From Parabacteroides faecalis (GTDB taxonomy: Bacteria > Bacteroidota > Bacteroidia > Bacteroidales > Tannerellaceae), in assembly GCF_022809355.1 (NCBI RefSeq), contig NZ_JAKZMM010000009.1, forward strand, positions 48,331 to 112,330: a stretch of DNA of 64,000 bases. Direction: 5' to 3'. A program made the translations under genes and the position numbers. Under the pieces are notes generated by a model. The model was not told where the DNA came from, searched no databases, and was given only the letters and a program-made list of their open reading frames with translations. Each line of letters starts with the position of its first letter. Position 1 is the first letter of the stretch. Of this stretch, positions 8,527 through 16,318 are shown piece by piece.

Positions 8527-11372
8527 TTTATTGTAAATAAATTTTCCCAGCTTACTTTCTGCTTCAACATCTTTTCAATCTTATCAAGCAACATATCTTT
8601 CTTCTCATCAATCTCATCTTGTGCTTCATAAAGATACTGTCGTTTCTCGATGCGTTTTTTCTCCAGCTCCTTGATTGCCCGCTGTGCAGAAACTTTTTCA
8701 TCAAGGCGGATTATCTTTTTAGCTTCAGATTTTCTCAAGCGTATTTCCTGATCGAGGTCTGAAATTTCTTTTTCAAGACCGAGTTTCATATCATCTGCCC
8801 AATTATCCAGCTTGTCCATTTCTTCATCGAAGAATTTACTGTTTCTTTCAGCAGAATCAGCTACTATCTCATTTTGCATCTCAGAAATCTTTTCATGCAA
8901 AACTTCTTGAATATTATTCTCAATTACTTCAGTACCTAGTTTTTCTGCCGGAAGACTTAACATTCGTTCTGCTATATCTGGATATACGAGACTTCCATCT
9001 TGTTTAAGACAAGCTATAACAAGGTGATCTTCTTGTTCAAATGAATCTATCGTAATCTTTTCTACTTGCATATAGCCTTCACTTCCGATCAACTCATCTA
9101 AAAGTTTCATCTTCCCTTCAGTTTCAGTGTAATGAAACTCTACTAATCCAGATTCTATTTCATAAGACTTGCAAGCTGTAATAATTTCTTTAGCTAAAGG
9201 ATGCCCCATCCGAAATGGTTGCAGATTCTCAACATTAACTGCGTCTTTTGCCAAAGTGAATTTTTCACCGGCATATTGTCCGCTTTCAATCTCAAAAGAG
9301 TAGTCTGTTTGGTTAAACACGGCTTTATCTTTAAAAGCATGTTGTACTAGCAACCACAGATTTTTTTCGAACAGACTCAGATTTTTTTTGCTTTGGGCCA
9401 AATTGTCCCTTAGTTTTTCTTTAACCGATTCATCAAAGTTTTCCAACAGTGCAGAACGGGCTTTTATCATCTTTTCTGATATTTGCTCTTGCAATTCTGC
9501 TTGTAAAGTATCAAAAGCCTTTTCAATTTCTTCTGTTGTCCGACATTCGTTATAAATTTGGGCTATTCGTTTCTCAAAATCAACACCATTTCCGATACTT
9601 CCTAATACCTCATCACTTGCTCCAAAAACTCCATTAAACAGTTGGAATTTCTCATCAAGCAATTGATATACACGTTTATCCGCAGCATTGCCTTTGTTTA
9701 AGAAATTGATAACCACAACATCAAACTTTTGTCCGTAACGATGACATCTTCCTATTCGCTGTTCTATCCTTTGTGGATTCCAGGGCATATCATAGTTTAC
9801 TATTAACGAACAGAACTGAAGATTTATACCTTCAGCAGCAGCTTCGGTTGCAATCATAATTGTAGCCTCATTTCTAAAATAATCTACTAAAGCTGCTCTT
9901 CTGTCTGCCGTTGGTGATCCAGTTACTTTGGATGTTCCTTTGTGTACGGTCAGCCAATCATTATAGATAGCTGTTGATTCTTTATCAGCATTGGTCCCGT
10001 TAAAGCGTACAACTTTTCCCTTAAAACCTCTCTTTTCTAACAGCTCATAGAGAAATTCCTGTGTACGTTTAGATTCTGTAAAGATTAGAGCTTTCTGCGC
10101 AGCTCCTAAGTTCTTTAATTGCTCAAACCCTTTATCAAGCGCAACAAACAGATGCTCAGCCTTGCTGTTCTTTTTAATTTTCTCAGCCAGGTCTCTAAAC
10201 TGTTTCAGTTCCTCAATCTCTTTTTTTATTCCTTCGATATCATCAGGATGAAGCTCTTCTGTTTCTTCAATTTCTGTTTCCTCTCTATCTACCCATTGGT
10301 CATTGTCTTCTTCATATTCTGCTATAACTTCATTCTCTAATGAATACAAAGAATCAGCTTGAGCCAATATTTCTTGTAGACGATTGATAAGTGAACAGAA
10401 TGTTCCATAAATCGCATATGTAGAAGAAGCCAATAGTTTGCGAAGTATCAGTGTCATCAATTGCCTCTGACTATTTGGAAGAGCATAAAGTTGAGGTTTG
10501 CTTAAATACTCTGTAACCATATCATACAATCGTTGTTCATTTTCTGTCGGATAAAACTCTTCAACAATTGCAATGCGTTTGGTATATTTGATATATTCGA
10601 GAACTTGTCTTCTTAAAGTTCTTTTACATACAGGTTGTAATCTTCTTCTTAGCTCATGAAACTCTGCTTCAGTCAAATTATGACCAAACTGACTTTTAAA
10701 ACTCTTTAGGTCTCCAAATACATAATCGTCGATAATGGAAACCAAACCATATAACTCCAGAATGGAATTTTGTAATGGCGTAGCAGTCATCAGAATTTTC
10801 TTCTTTGAAGCTATGGCTGCTTTTATGGCATTCGCTGTTTTATTCTGCGGTTTATATACATTTCGAAGTCTGTGAGCTTCATCTATAATGACCAAATCCC
10901 AATTGGTGCGCTTTATATATGCAGCCTTTGTCTTTGCAAATTGCAAAGAACAGATAACGATATTTTCTGTATCGAATGGATTAAAACAACCTTCTTCTAC
11001 GGCTAAACTAAAAGACTTTGATTCCATTATAACAGACGGAAGATAGAATTTGTCCAACAATTCGCTTGACCATTGTTTACGCAAATTGGCCGGACATATT
11101 ACCAGTAATCTTCTTTTGTGTTCAGACCAGTGCTGAGACAAGATAATACCGGCTTCTATGGTCTTACCTAATCCAACTTCGTCAGCAAGGATTGCGCCAT
11201 TAGACAAGGGAGACTTAAATGCAAATAGAGCCGCTTCCACCTGATGCGGTGTCAGATCTACCTGTGCATCCTGTAATGAAGCCGTTAACTTATTTAAGTC
11301 ATTGGCTGGAAGTCTTCTTGTTAGTAGGTTTGCAATATATTTTGCCTGATAGTCTGTTATATTATAGTTCAT
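8511..11372 (-). CDS. SNF2-family helicase of a defence system
   Basis: A 953-residue SNF2/HepA-like DNA translocase and first gene of the operon. Motifs: DEVGLGKT Walker A (64-71), LLVICPANLRKQW, DEAH (164-167), MTATPLQNS (motif III), and the C-terminal helicase block with RIEQRIGRCHRYGQ. The last ~120 residues are a charged coiled coil. It resembles DrmD of DISARM and the helicase of Hma-like systems; there is no drmA or drmB here. I chose the ATG at 11372 because the longer frame would start with TTG at 11396, inside the -7 box at 11395-11402. Visibly AT-rich compared with the genes right of 18 kb, consistent with transfer. Confidence 0.87.
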   Translation of the reverse strand: MNYNITDYQAKYIANLLTRRLPANDLNKLTASLQDAQVDLTPHQVEAALFAFKSPLSNGAILADEVGLGKTIEAGIILSQHWSEHKRRLLVICPANLRKQWSSELLDKFYLPSVIMESKSFSLAVEEGCFNPFDTENIVICSLQFAKTKAAYIKRTNWDLVIIDEAHRLRNVYKPQNKTANAIKAAIASKKKILMTATPLQNSILELYGLVSIIDDYVFGDLKSFKSQFGHNLTEAEFHELRRRLQPVCKRTLRRQVLEYIKYTKRIAIVEEFYPTENEQRLYDMVTEYLSKPQLYALPNSQRQLMTLILRKLLASSTYAIYGTFCSLINRLQEILAQADSLYSLENEVIAEYEEDNDQWVDREETEIEETEELHPDDIEGIKKEIEELKQFRDLAEKIKKNSKAEHLFVALDKGFEQLKNLGAAQKALIFTESKRTQEFLYELLEKRGFKGKVVRFNGTNADKESTAIYNDWLTVHKGTSKVTGSPTADRRAALVDYFRNEATIMIATEAAAEGINLQFCSLIVNYDMPWNPQRIEQRIGRCHRYGQKFDVVVINFLNKGNAADKRVYQLLDEKFQLFNGVFGASDEVLGSIGNGVDFEKRIAQIYNECRTTEEIEKAFDTLQAELQEQISEKMIKARSALLENFDESVKEKLRDNLAQSKKNLSLFEKNLWLLVQHAFKDKAVFNQTDYSFEIESGQYAGEKFTLAKDAVNVENLQPFRMGHPLAKEIITACKSYEIESGLVEFHYTETEGKMKLLDELIGSEGYMQVEKITIDSFEQEDHLVIACLKQDGSLVYPDIAERMLSLPAEKLGTEVIENNIQEVLHEKISEMQNEIVADSAERNSKFFDEEMDKLDNWADDMKLGLEKEISDLDQEIRLRKSEAKKIIRLDEKVSAQRAIKELEKKRIEKRQYLYEAQDEIDEKKDMLLDKIEKMLKQKVSWENLFTIKWKLK

Positions 11373-11394
11373 TGAAATATCTTCTAATTTGTAC

Positions 11395-11402
11395 AAAAAT
11401 AG
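11395..11402 (-). promoter_or_regulatory. -7 box of the defence operon promoter
   Basis: The minus strand reads TATTTTTG, matching TAnnTTTG, 22 bases before the chosen ATG at 11372. No good TTTG -33 box is visible. It is the only convincing promoter seen for the seven-gene operon. Confidence 0.5.
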
Positions 11403-11488
11403 TTGATTTTGTTATGCTCATCAAGTTTTATTGATCTTTTCCATTGCCTTTTGTAAAATCTACTAATTTCTCCCAAAACCGCCCGCAA

Positions 11489-11514
11489 GAGGCGCAGCAG
11501 CGCTGCGCCTCTAC
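11489..11514 (-). repeat. REP-type hairpin (GTAG family), copy 2
   Basis: On the minus strand this is identical over 26 bases to the copy at 619-644, with the GCGCTGCTG core. The copies at 619 and 11514 point toward each other across the 10.9 kb that contains exactly the defence operon. Confidence 0.8.
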
Positions 11515-11576
11515 AGTCATTTCCCATTATCGCTGTTTATAGTCATTCATCTCATGCTGAGAATCTTTTGCCAATT

Positions 11577-11608
11577 CTACCATTTTGCTAACGTTAGCAA
11601 AATGGTAG
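11577..11608. repeat. Perfect 32-bp palindrome
   Basis: The half-site CTACCATTTTGCTAAC is followed directly by its reverse complement, with no mismatch and no spacer. It lies 8 bases beyond the stop codon of the 11616-12302 gene. No T-run follows on either strand, so it is not an ordinary intrinsic terminator. A dimeric protein operator or a recombination/resolution site fits better. The rest of 11403-11615 holds only the REP copy and ordinary AT-rich DNA. Confidence 0.85.
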
Positions 11609-11615
11609 GTATTTG

Positions 11616-12302
11616 TCAACTTTCAAACGGCAAGCGCACCAATGAATTGAAATACTGTTTCAATAACCATTCCTGGGCTTTGAGCTTGATCATGGCCTGA
11701 CGATCATCTTCGCTGATGTGCAGCGTGTTTTGTGGCCGCCAACGGGAAAACTGTGCCATCGCGTTGAGTTTTTCTTCCAGGCTGTTACGGATAAAACCGC
11801 GGCTTTGCAAGTCTTTATACAGAATACTTGCCAACGGAATTTCCAAGTCCGGGCAATTCTTGTATTCGTGAAACCGTCTGATGATCAGCAGGTTCATCTT
11901 TTCCTCATTGTATTCGCGGCTCACCGCCGGCAAGGCTTTGACTTCCTTTTCCTGTTCTATCTGTTTGATCACCCGATAGCGCAAGTCACTGTTTTTGTAG
12001 CCTTTCAGCCATTTATGAAAGGTCCGGTAATTCAAACCGATGTAATCGCCAAACTGTTCTTGTGCGCCCAGTTCGAAGCAAATTGAGATTTCTTCCAGGC
12101 GTAAGAAACCACAATTCTCGTATATATCGCTCACCAATTTCGCGGCCAAGACGGAAACATCTTCCTTCACTGGCGTTTTGAATCCCAACAATACGTAGGT
12201 TTCCAACAACAGATCAATCATTCTGCCGGTTACAAACTCACTGTCAAGCTGTATAATCGGTGGTTGCCTCAAGGCTATTTTCAATCGTGTATCCAAAGCC
12301 AT
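11616..12302 (-). CDS. Unknown phage-like protein
   Basis: A 228-residue protein with no signal peptide or membrane segment. It contains LEEISICFELGAQEQFGDYIGLNYRTFHKWLKGY (about 80-113), which has the look of a helix-turn-helix DNA-binding segment, followed by charged helical sequence. The ATG at 12302 lies 59 bases inside the upstream DUF4373-type gene, so the two are co-transcribed. The location next to a Lin1244/DUF4373 protein suggests a replication or regulation role in a phage-derived or integrated element. I do not recognise the family; the helix-turn-helix reading is by eye. Confidence 0.7.
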   Translation of the reverse strand: MALDTRLKIALRQPPIIQLDSEFVTGRMIDLLLETYVLLGFKTPVKEDVSVLAAKLVSDIYENCGFLRLEEISICFELGAQEQFGDYIGLNYRTFHKWLKGYKNSDLRYRVIKQIEQEKEVKALPAVSREYNEEKMNLLIIRRFHEYKNCPDLEIPLASILYKDLQSRGFIRNSLEEKLNAMAQFSRWRPQNTLHISEDDRQAMIKLKAQEWLLKQYFNSLVRLPFES

Positions 12303-13215
12303 TGTTTTCGTACATTTTTTTGGTTAATAATTTCGCTTCTGCCGCCACTTCCATCATTTCTTCGTATCTCGATTTGCGCGCCGCCGGTTTTTTATATTCC
12401 GTGCGTGGCGGCGCCATGTTTTTAGCAGACTTCGCGCCACTTAAAATTTGCATATCTGTTTCCCAATTATTGTGGCGCCACCAGGCGATAAATCCTGATT
12501 GGTACTCTTTTTTAGTCTGAACCGTGTTTTGAAGGGCGCGCAACACATTGATATCGTCAAAACAATTCATAGCTTGATGCGTTTTATCCAATAAAGACAA
12601 TCCTTTTCCGCTAATGCGGATCAAAGTAGCGCACCAGTCTTCGTCATTCAGTAATTCCATTTTCCATTGATCCCATTCAGCTTTTAACGATTGATCGTTC
12701 TCGCGCGCACGCGCGTTACTCTCTCTCTCAATTAAATTTATACTTTCATTTTCTTTACTTTCCTTTCCTTTTCTTTCCTTTACTTTACTTTGTGGCATTT
12801 CTTCCGAAATAACTGGGGGTTTTTCGGTCGATAATGGGATTAAAATATACAATAAGTCTTTTTCTAATCCCTTGTAGCTATTGCCTTTAACCGTAAAATA
12901 TCGCTTTTGGATAGAAGGCGATGTCAAAATGAGTGAGTTTCGCAAATTTTTGTTAAAGAGATCAACTTCCACCATAAAGTCTATCATTTCCAGGATGGTT
13001 TTGTCTCGTTTGTGAAACTGATCCGCCAAGTCAAAGATGTATTCATCGCTCAACTCGATGAAGTAGGAATTACGATAAATGTCCGTCAGGAGTTGCAGAT
13101 ATAAAACAAATCCCAATTCTCTGTATTTACGTATTAATTTTCTGATTTTTATGTTTTTCAGAATATCGGTGTCTGTTGGGAAATAATCTAATCCCAATTT
13201 TATAGGTCTTGCCAT
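12244..13215 (-). CDS. Lin1244/DUF4373-domain protein (phage replication-like)
   Basis: A 323-residue protein whose first ~95 residues match the Lin1244/Lin1753 (DUF4373) domain: MARPIKLGLDYFPTDTDIL, then IRKLIRKYRELGFVLYLQLLTDIYR and a winged-helix-like region. Such proteins are found in phages and integrated elements of Firmicutes and Bacteroidetes, often as replication-initiation-like proteins. The middle (about 135-175) is a low-complexity charged linker encoded by unusual CTTTCC-rich DNA (12750-12790). The C-terminal part resembles the region that follows DUF4373 in Bacteroides phage proteins. It is translationally coupled to the next gene at 12302. Confidence 0.8.
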   Translation of the reverse strand: MARPIKLGLDYFPTDTDILKNIKIRKLIRKYRELGFVLYLQLLTDIYRNSYFIELSDEYIFDLADQFHKRDKTILEMIDFMVEVDLFNKNLRNSLILTSPSIQKRYFTVKGNSYKGLEKDLLYILIPLSTEKPPVISEEMPQSKVKERKGKESKENESINLIERESNARARENDQSLKAEWDQWKMELLNDEDWCATLIRISGKGLSLLDKTHQAMNCFDDINVLRALQNTVQTKKEYQSGFIAWWRHNNWETDMQILSGAKSAKNMAPPRTEYKKPAARKSRYEEMMEVAAEAKLLTKKMYENNGFGYTIENSLEATTDYTA

Positions 13216-13513
13216 ATTTTTCTTTTTGTTAGATTGTTAATTTTTTATTGTTTGTTTTTTTCTTCCATTTATCCATAGAACTTACCCCGCGACTGTAGAG
13301 GTGCAGCGTGCTGCGCCTCAAAACGGCGTTTCATGCAAACAAATGACAATCAATAAAATAATGAATGAATTTATTGTGTTATTTGTCGTTTTATCCTGTC
13401 GCGTTGGCTGGAGGCGCAGCACGCTGCGCCTCTACTCGCATTGGGTATGTTCAACGAATAAATTCCGTGTAATCCGTGAAATCCGTGCCAAATTAATTGT
13501 CAATTGTCAATTC
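13216..13513. other. Intergenic: REP doublet and AT-rich repeats
   Basis: No gene is supported. The stretch holds two inverted GTAG hairpins (13295-13319 and 13411-13435), a short degenerate tandem repeat of the type AATCCGTGA (about 13463-13490), and one copy of the CAATTGTCAATTCTCAATT family (13496-13528) that runs into the end of the next gene. Confidence 0.75.
13295..13435. repeat. REP doublet (REPIN-like), 141 bp
   Basis: Two GTAG hairpins of the GTGCTG-core subtype in inverted orientation: plus strand at 13295-13319 and minus strand at 13411-13435, with GTAG at both outer ends. This head-to-head arrangement of REP sequences is what defines REPIN elements mobilised by RAYT transposases. 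No such transposase gene is in the window. Confidence 0.7.
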
Positions 13514-13852
13514 TCAATTTTCAATTGATGAAGTTGTCAATTTCTTTCTGCATGCCCGTACTATTTGCTGAATCGTCTTCACCCGCAATAATTCGGACGG
13601 AATGGTTCGTATAACAAGCCAGCCGCAAGCGGCTGCCTCGTTATACTTTTCCATATCCCGCAAATAACCTTCGGGCCGGAAATGGCGACCGCCATTCCAA
13701 ACGCCGCCTTCCACTTCGATCGCCACGCGGACTGCCGGTATGGCAAAGTCAAAACGCCATTCGCGCGTCGGGTGAAAGCGGTATTCACGCTTGGTTTCCA
13801 AACCTGTCAGGTTATAGATTTCCCGTTCAAGGGGCGAAAAGTTCTTCTCCAT
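13514..13852 (-). CDS. PD-(D/E)XK endonuclease-like protein (DUF559/VSR type)
   Basis: A 112-residue nuclease-like protein. The core reads WRFDFAIPAVRVAIEVEGGVW, then GRHFRPEGYLRDMEKYNEAA and GWLVIRTI. This is the D-x(n)-E-x-E arrangement with a following GY/DMEKYN helix of small Vsr/DUF559-like nucleases common in phage genomes, where they usually sit among replication genes. The gene overlaps the upstream gene (13827-14099) by 26 bases. Its C-terminal codons lie inside a copy of the CAATT repeat family, so the last few residues (TSSIEN) may be repeat-derived. Confidence 0.75.
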   Translation of the reverse strand: MEKNFSPLEREIYNLTGLETKREYRFHPTREWRFDFAIPAVRVAIEVEGGVWNGGRHFRPEGYLRDMEKYNEAAACGWLVIRTIPSELLRVKTIQQIVRACRKKLTTSSIEN

Positions 13853-14099
13853 CGATCAAATAATCAGTTGCTTCATCGACTGTTTTACAGGTCGTGACAA
13901 AAAGTGCTCCCATGCGGTTGTCGAAAACAACCCATCGGTCTTGCCATGACTCATAAAAATAGCCGAATTCGTTTTGCTTGGAATTGTACTGATAACGCCG
14001 CGAACCACGTTCGCCGTCCACCAAATCGAAGAAGCAGCTGGCTGCTGCCGTACCAATCAAACAACCGGGCATTATCCGGTCTCTAACCTCGTCGTCCAT
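13827..14099 (-). CDS. Small unknown phage-like protein
   Basis: A 90-residue protein beginning MDDEVRDRIMPGC, with several aromatic residues (FGYFYESWQDRWVVFDN). No signal peptide, membrane segment or known motif. The reading frame and the 26-base overlap with the downstream nuclease gene support it as a real gene of the phage-like group. I do not recognise it. Confidence 0.55.
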   Translation of the reverse strand: MDDEVRDRIMPGCLIGTAAASCFFDLVDGERGSRRYQYNSKQNEFGYFYESWQDRWVVFDNRMGALFVTTCKTVDEATDYLIDGEELFAP

Positions 14100-14138
14100 A
14101 GATTTTCAATTTTTTGTACTGTTTTGAATGTTGTATCA

Positions 14139-14217
14139 AACACAGAGCACGGAGATACAGAGTTTTTATTTTGTTCAAAACCAATAAATTCCTCTGTGGC
14201 TTTGTGCCTCTGTGTTT
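14139..14217. repeat. Imperfect inverted repeat (CACAGAG type)
   Basis: CACAGAGCACGGAGATACAG is followed about 35 bases later by CTCTGTGGCTTTGTGCCTCTGTG, its imperfect reverse complement, ending in a T-run. It lies between two minus-strand genes and is a MITE-like or hairpin repeat of a type common in Bacteroidetes. Confidence 0.6.
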
Positions 14218-14240
14218 TTATTCATACACTTCGCACCTGT

Positions 14241-14717
14241 TCAATTTGCCAGTACGTTAATAAACGAATCCGATTCAAACCGTTTGCCTTCCGTGATATA
14301 CAGAAGGGCTTCGCGTTCGCAGAATGAGAGGTCGTCCATCAGGCGTTCCAGCCATTCATACGTATCCTTGCCGGTGTTGACACGTACAGCCAGATTGATC
14401 GGGCACGTGGTGTCGGTACGCAAACCGGCATAGATGTTAATAATTTCCGAATTGCCGCTTGGCTGGCGGTAAAACCCGTCCACATATAAGCCTGGTATTT
14501 TGCTATGGGTGAGTTGTTCTACATGGAAAAGTAAGTTTTGCATGGCAAGACCTAGTTCTTCATGGATGGGGGCGTCATTCATATAGGTGTTTTGAAAGGC
14601 GTCGTTGTTTTCCGGATTGTACTGATCTACTTTGACTTTCAATTTGTTATCTCGTATGGAGATCAGCATGAATTTCTTTTCTGTAATCATAGAAATTTGT
14701 TTTTGTATATTTTTCAT
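14241..14717 (-). CDS. Unknown phage-like protein
   Basis: A 158-residue soluble protein beginning MKNIQKQISMITEKKF. It contains no recognisable catalytic motif. The middle reads GLYVDGFYRQPSGNSEIINIYAGLRTD and the end is acidic and helical (YEWLERLMDDLSFCEREALLYITEG). It belongs to the run of minus-strand phage-like genes between 11.6 and 16.0 kb. I assign no function. Confidence 0.65.
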   Translation of the reverse strand: MKNIQKQISMITEKKFMLISIRDNKLKVKVDQYNPENNDAFQNTYMNDAPIHEELGLAMQNLLFHVEQLTHSKIPGLYVDGFYRQPSGNSEIINIYAGLRTDTTCPINLAVRVNTGKDTYEWLERLMDDLSFCEREALLYITEGKRFESDSFINVLAN

Positions 14718-14745
14718 TTTTTGGTTTGCTATAAGTGATTGTCCG

Positions 14746-14965
14746 TTCTTTCTGGCTTGACCCAGAAAGAACCAAAGAAGTCAAGATCGTATTCGTTCTT
14801 TTGGCTTGACCCAAAAGAACCAAAAGGTCAAGGCTCACACTCCGAAGGCTACGGTCTCGGTTGCTACGCTAAAATCTCGGAAAACTCGCCTTCGGCTCAG
14901 ACAGCCGAGATTTTTTAACGCTCCGCTCGGTCGACCGCTTAACGCCTTCTCCGTTAGGCCAAATC
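14746..14965 (+). repeat. Long composite repeat, copy A
   Basis: It begins with two hairpins (GTTCTTTCTGG...CCAGAAAGAAC at 14746-14773 and GTTCTTTTGG...CCAAAAGAAC at 14795-14820). A GC-rich stretch follows, with GCCTTCGGCTCAGACAGC, a CTCCGCTCGGTCGACCGCTTAACGC end and related segments. Copy B at 15083-15255 is the same family in inverted orientation. Confidence 0.7.
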
Positions 14966-14975
14966 AATGGACAAT

Positions 14976-15080
14976 TGACAATGGACGATTGACAATTCAT
15001 TAAGTACGAATTTCACGAAATTTGTTTTTGAATATGCCGATTGAAGAAATTGTCCATTGTCAATTCTCAATTATCAATTG
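14976..15080. repeat. CAATTGACAATT-family repeats between copies A and B
   Basis: Several degenerate units of CAATTGACAATTGA, TGTCAATTCTCAATT and relatives. The same family occurs at 13496-13528, 15255-15275, 17191-17222, 17275-17300, 45742-45775 and 46132-46165. Together with copies A and B they fill 14718-15269, where no gene is supported. Confidence 0.7.
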
Positions 15081-15082
15081 AG

Positions 15083-15255
15083 GGCCCGGCCTCGTTCTGG
15101 TGAGCGTTAAGCGGAGGAACGAAGTGGAGCGGCCGGAGCGTCGCTGTCTGAGCCGAAGGCGAGTTTGCGGCGCGCACAGCGAAACGCAGTGACGGAGTAG
15201 CTCAGCAGACGCAGCCTTGAACTTTTGGTTCTTTTCTTTCAAGAGAAAAGAACAG
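15083..15255 (-). repeat. Long composite repeat, copy B (inverted)
   Basis: Read on the minus strand, it begins with a GTTCTTTTCT...AGAAAAGAAC hairpin (15229-15254), then AACCAAAAGTTCAAGGCTGC, the shared CTCGCCTTCGGCTCAGACAG and a CTTAACGCTCACCAG end. It is homologous to copy A at 14746-14965 but diverged. Confidence 0.7.
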
Positions 15256-15269
15256 GCAATTCTCAATTT

Positions 15270-16001
15270 TCAATTGAGCAACAGCGGTTCTTCTTGGTAT
15301 TCAACATATTGACTATCAATAAAAACTCCTTTTTGTGCTTGTTGGCGAGCGAAGGTAAGCGGAAGTTTAAAGAAACGCTCCATGTCATCCTGAGGCAAAT
15401 ACTGTCCTTTTTGTTCCCACCAGAATTTGAAGAGTTCGATAAATCCCAACGGATCGTTCGGCACCGATAGCTTCTGAATCTGAATATTAGAAAGCTTCCG
15501 TTCTTCTTCCAGTAATTTCTTACGGGCATTCAACCGGGCTTCTTCTTTCTTTTCGTCCGAAACTTTCCGCTTGTCAATCCGCTTCAACTGGCGTTCGTAA
15601 TTCGTCCTTAATTGTTCTTTTACCTGTTTGTTCTCTTCCCATTCCTGACGTAGCAATTCACGTAAACAGTTTTGGCAGACATCACCGATTGAACCTGGTT
15701 TGAGCGGATCAATCTCGTTTTCCAGCGACGTAAAGTTTTTCAGTAAGGCCATCAGCCGATCGGTGATCGGTTTTCTGGACGAGCGCATCCGGGCAACCTC
15801 ACCTTTACAATCCTGTACGAATTCGGATAAATCAACCGCAAATTCTTTCTTCTCGGATTTGGCTGCACCATTTACGTTTTTCAAAAGATCTTCTCCTCGC
15901 TTCTTCAGTTCTGCGTTTGTTGCAACAGACAGATTCAAGGCACTCTGTAAATTTTCCATAGACTGTAACGCCAAGGCGTTGTTTTCTTTCGTTCTTTTCA
16001 T
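15270..16001 (-). CDS. Coiled-coil protein of the phage-like region
   Basis: A 243-residue, highly charged, mostly helical protein. Residues about 125-180 (LRQEWEENKQVKEQL ... DEKKEEARLNARKKLLEEERKL) form a long coiled coil. There is no signal peptide or membrane segment. A single C-x2-C (VCQNCLREL) is present. It is the first gene of the minus-strand phage-like run and has a canonical promoter (16070-16101). Its leader, TAGTGTTGACAAAGAG, resembles that of the HU gene. Family not recognised. Confidence 0.7.
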   Translation of the reverse strand: MKRTKENNALALQSMENLQSALNLSVATNAELKKRGEDLLKNVNGAAKSEKKEFAVDLSEFVQDCKGEVARMRSSRKPITDRLMALLKNFTSLENEIDPLKPGSIGDVCQNCLRELLRQEWEENKQVKEQLRTNYERQLKRIDKRKVSDEKKEEARLNARKKLLEEERKLSNIQIQKLSVPNDPLGFIELFKFWWEQKGQYLPQDDMERFFKLPLTFARQQAQKGVFIDSQYVEYQEEPLLLN

Positions 16002-16069
16002 ACTAGTTGTATAAATTAAAAATAAATAAATTAATAATATTCTAGATCATCATCTCTTTGTCAACACTA

Positions 16070-16101
16070 CAAATATAAATATTACTTTTCTAAATACCAA
16101 A
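16070..16101 (-). promoter_or_regulatory. Canonical Bacteroidetes promoter (TTTG-n20-TATATTTG)
   Basis: On the minus strand the -33 TTTG (16101-16098) and the -7 TATATTTG (16077-16070) are separated by 20 bases. It drives the gene starting at 16001. Confidence 0.7.
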
Positions 16102-16204
16102 CAAAATAACATATAAATTAGCGATTTACTTTCATTTTATATTATTTTAAGACTAAAGTTAGTTTTTCTCAATTTAAATTCATTTAGTTAATACCGTGTT
16201 TATA

Positions 16205-16305
16205 CATTAAATAAAATAAGGTAAAGAAAAGCCGGCGTATTTTGACGATTTCCCGGCGTATTTTGATAAAAAGCCGGCGTATTTTGGAGAAAAGGTAGGC
16301 AGGAA
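16205..16305. repeat. GCCGGCGTATTTTGA repeats, copy 1
   Basis: Three tandem units of GCCGGCGTATTTTGA with spacers of about 5-6 bases, followed by AGGTAGGCAGGAAATTTTTG. The reverse complement reads ATCAAAATACGCCGGCTTTT. Related copies stand at 39708-39880 and 58237-58375. It lies in 16002-16451, which otherwise holds only the promoter, the 10-bp array and AT-rich DNA. Confidence 0.75.
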
Positions 16306-16318
16306 ATTTTTGAAGAAT

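Noticed and set aside
704..11372. BREX or classical DISARM
   Set aside because: No pglZ, brxC, drmA or drmB homologue is visible; the methylase is beta-class Mod-like and a Res-like protein is present.
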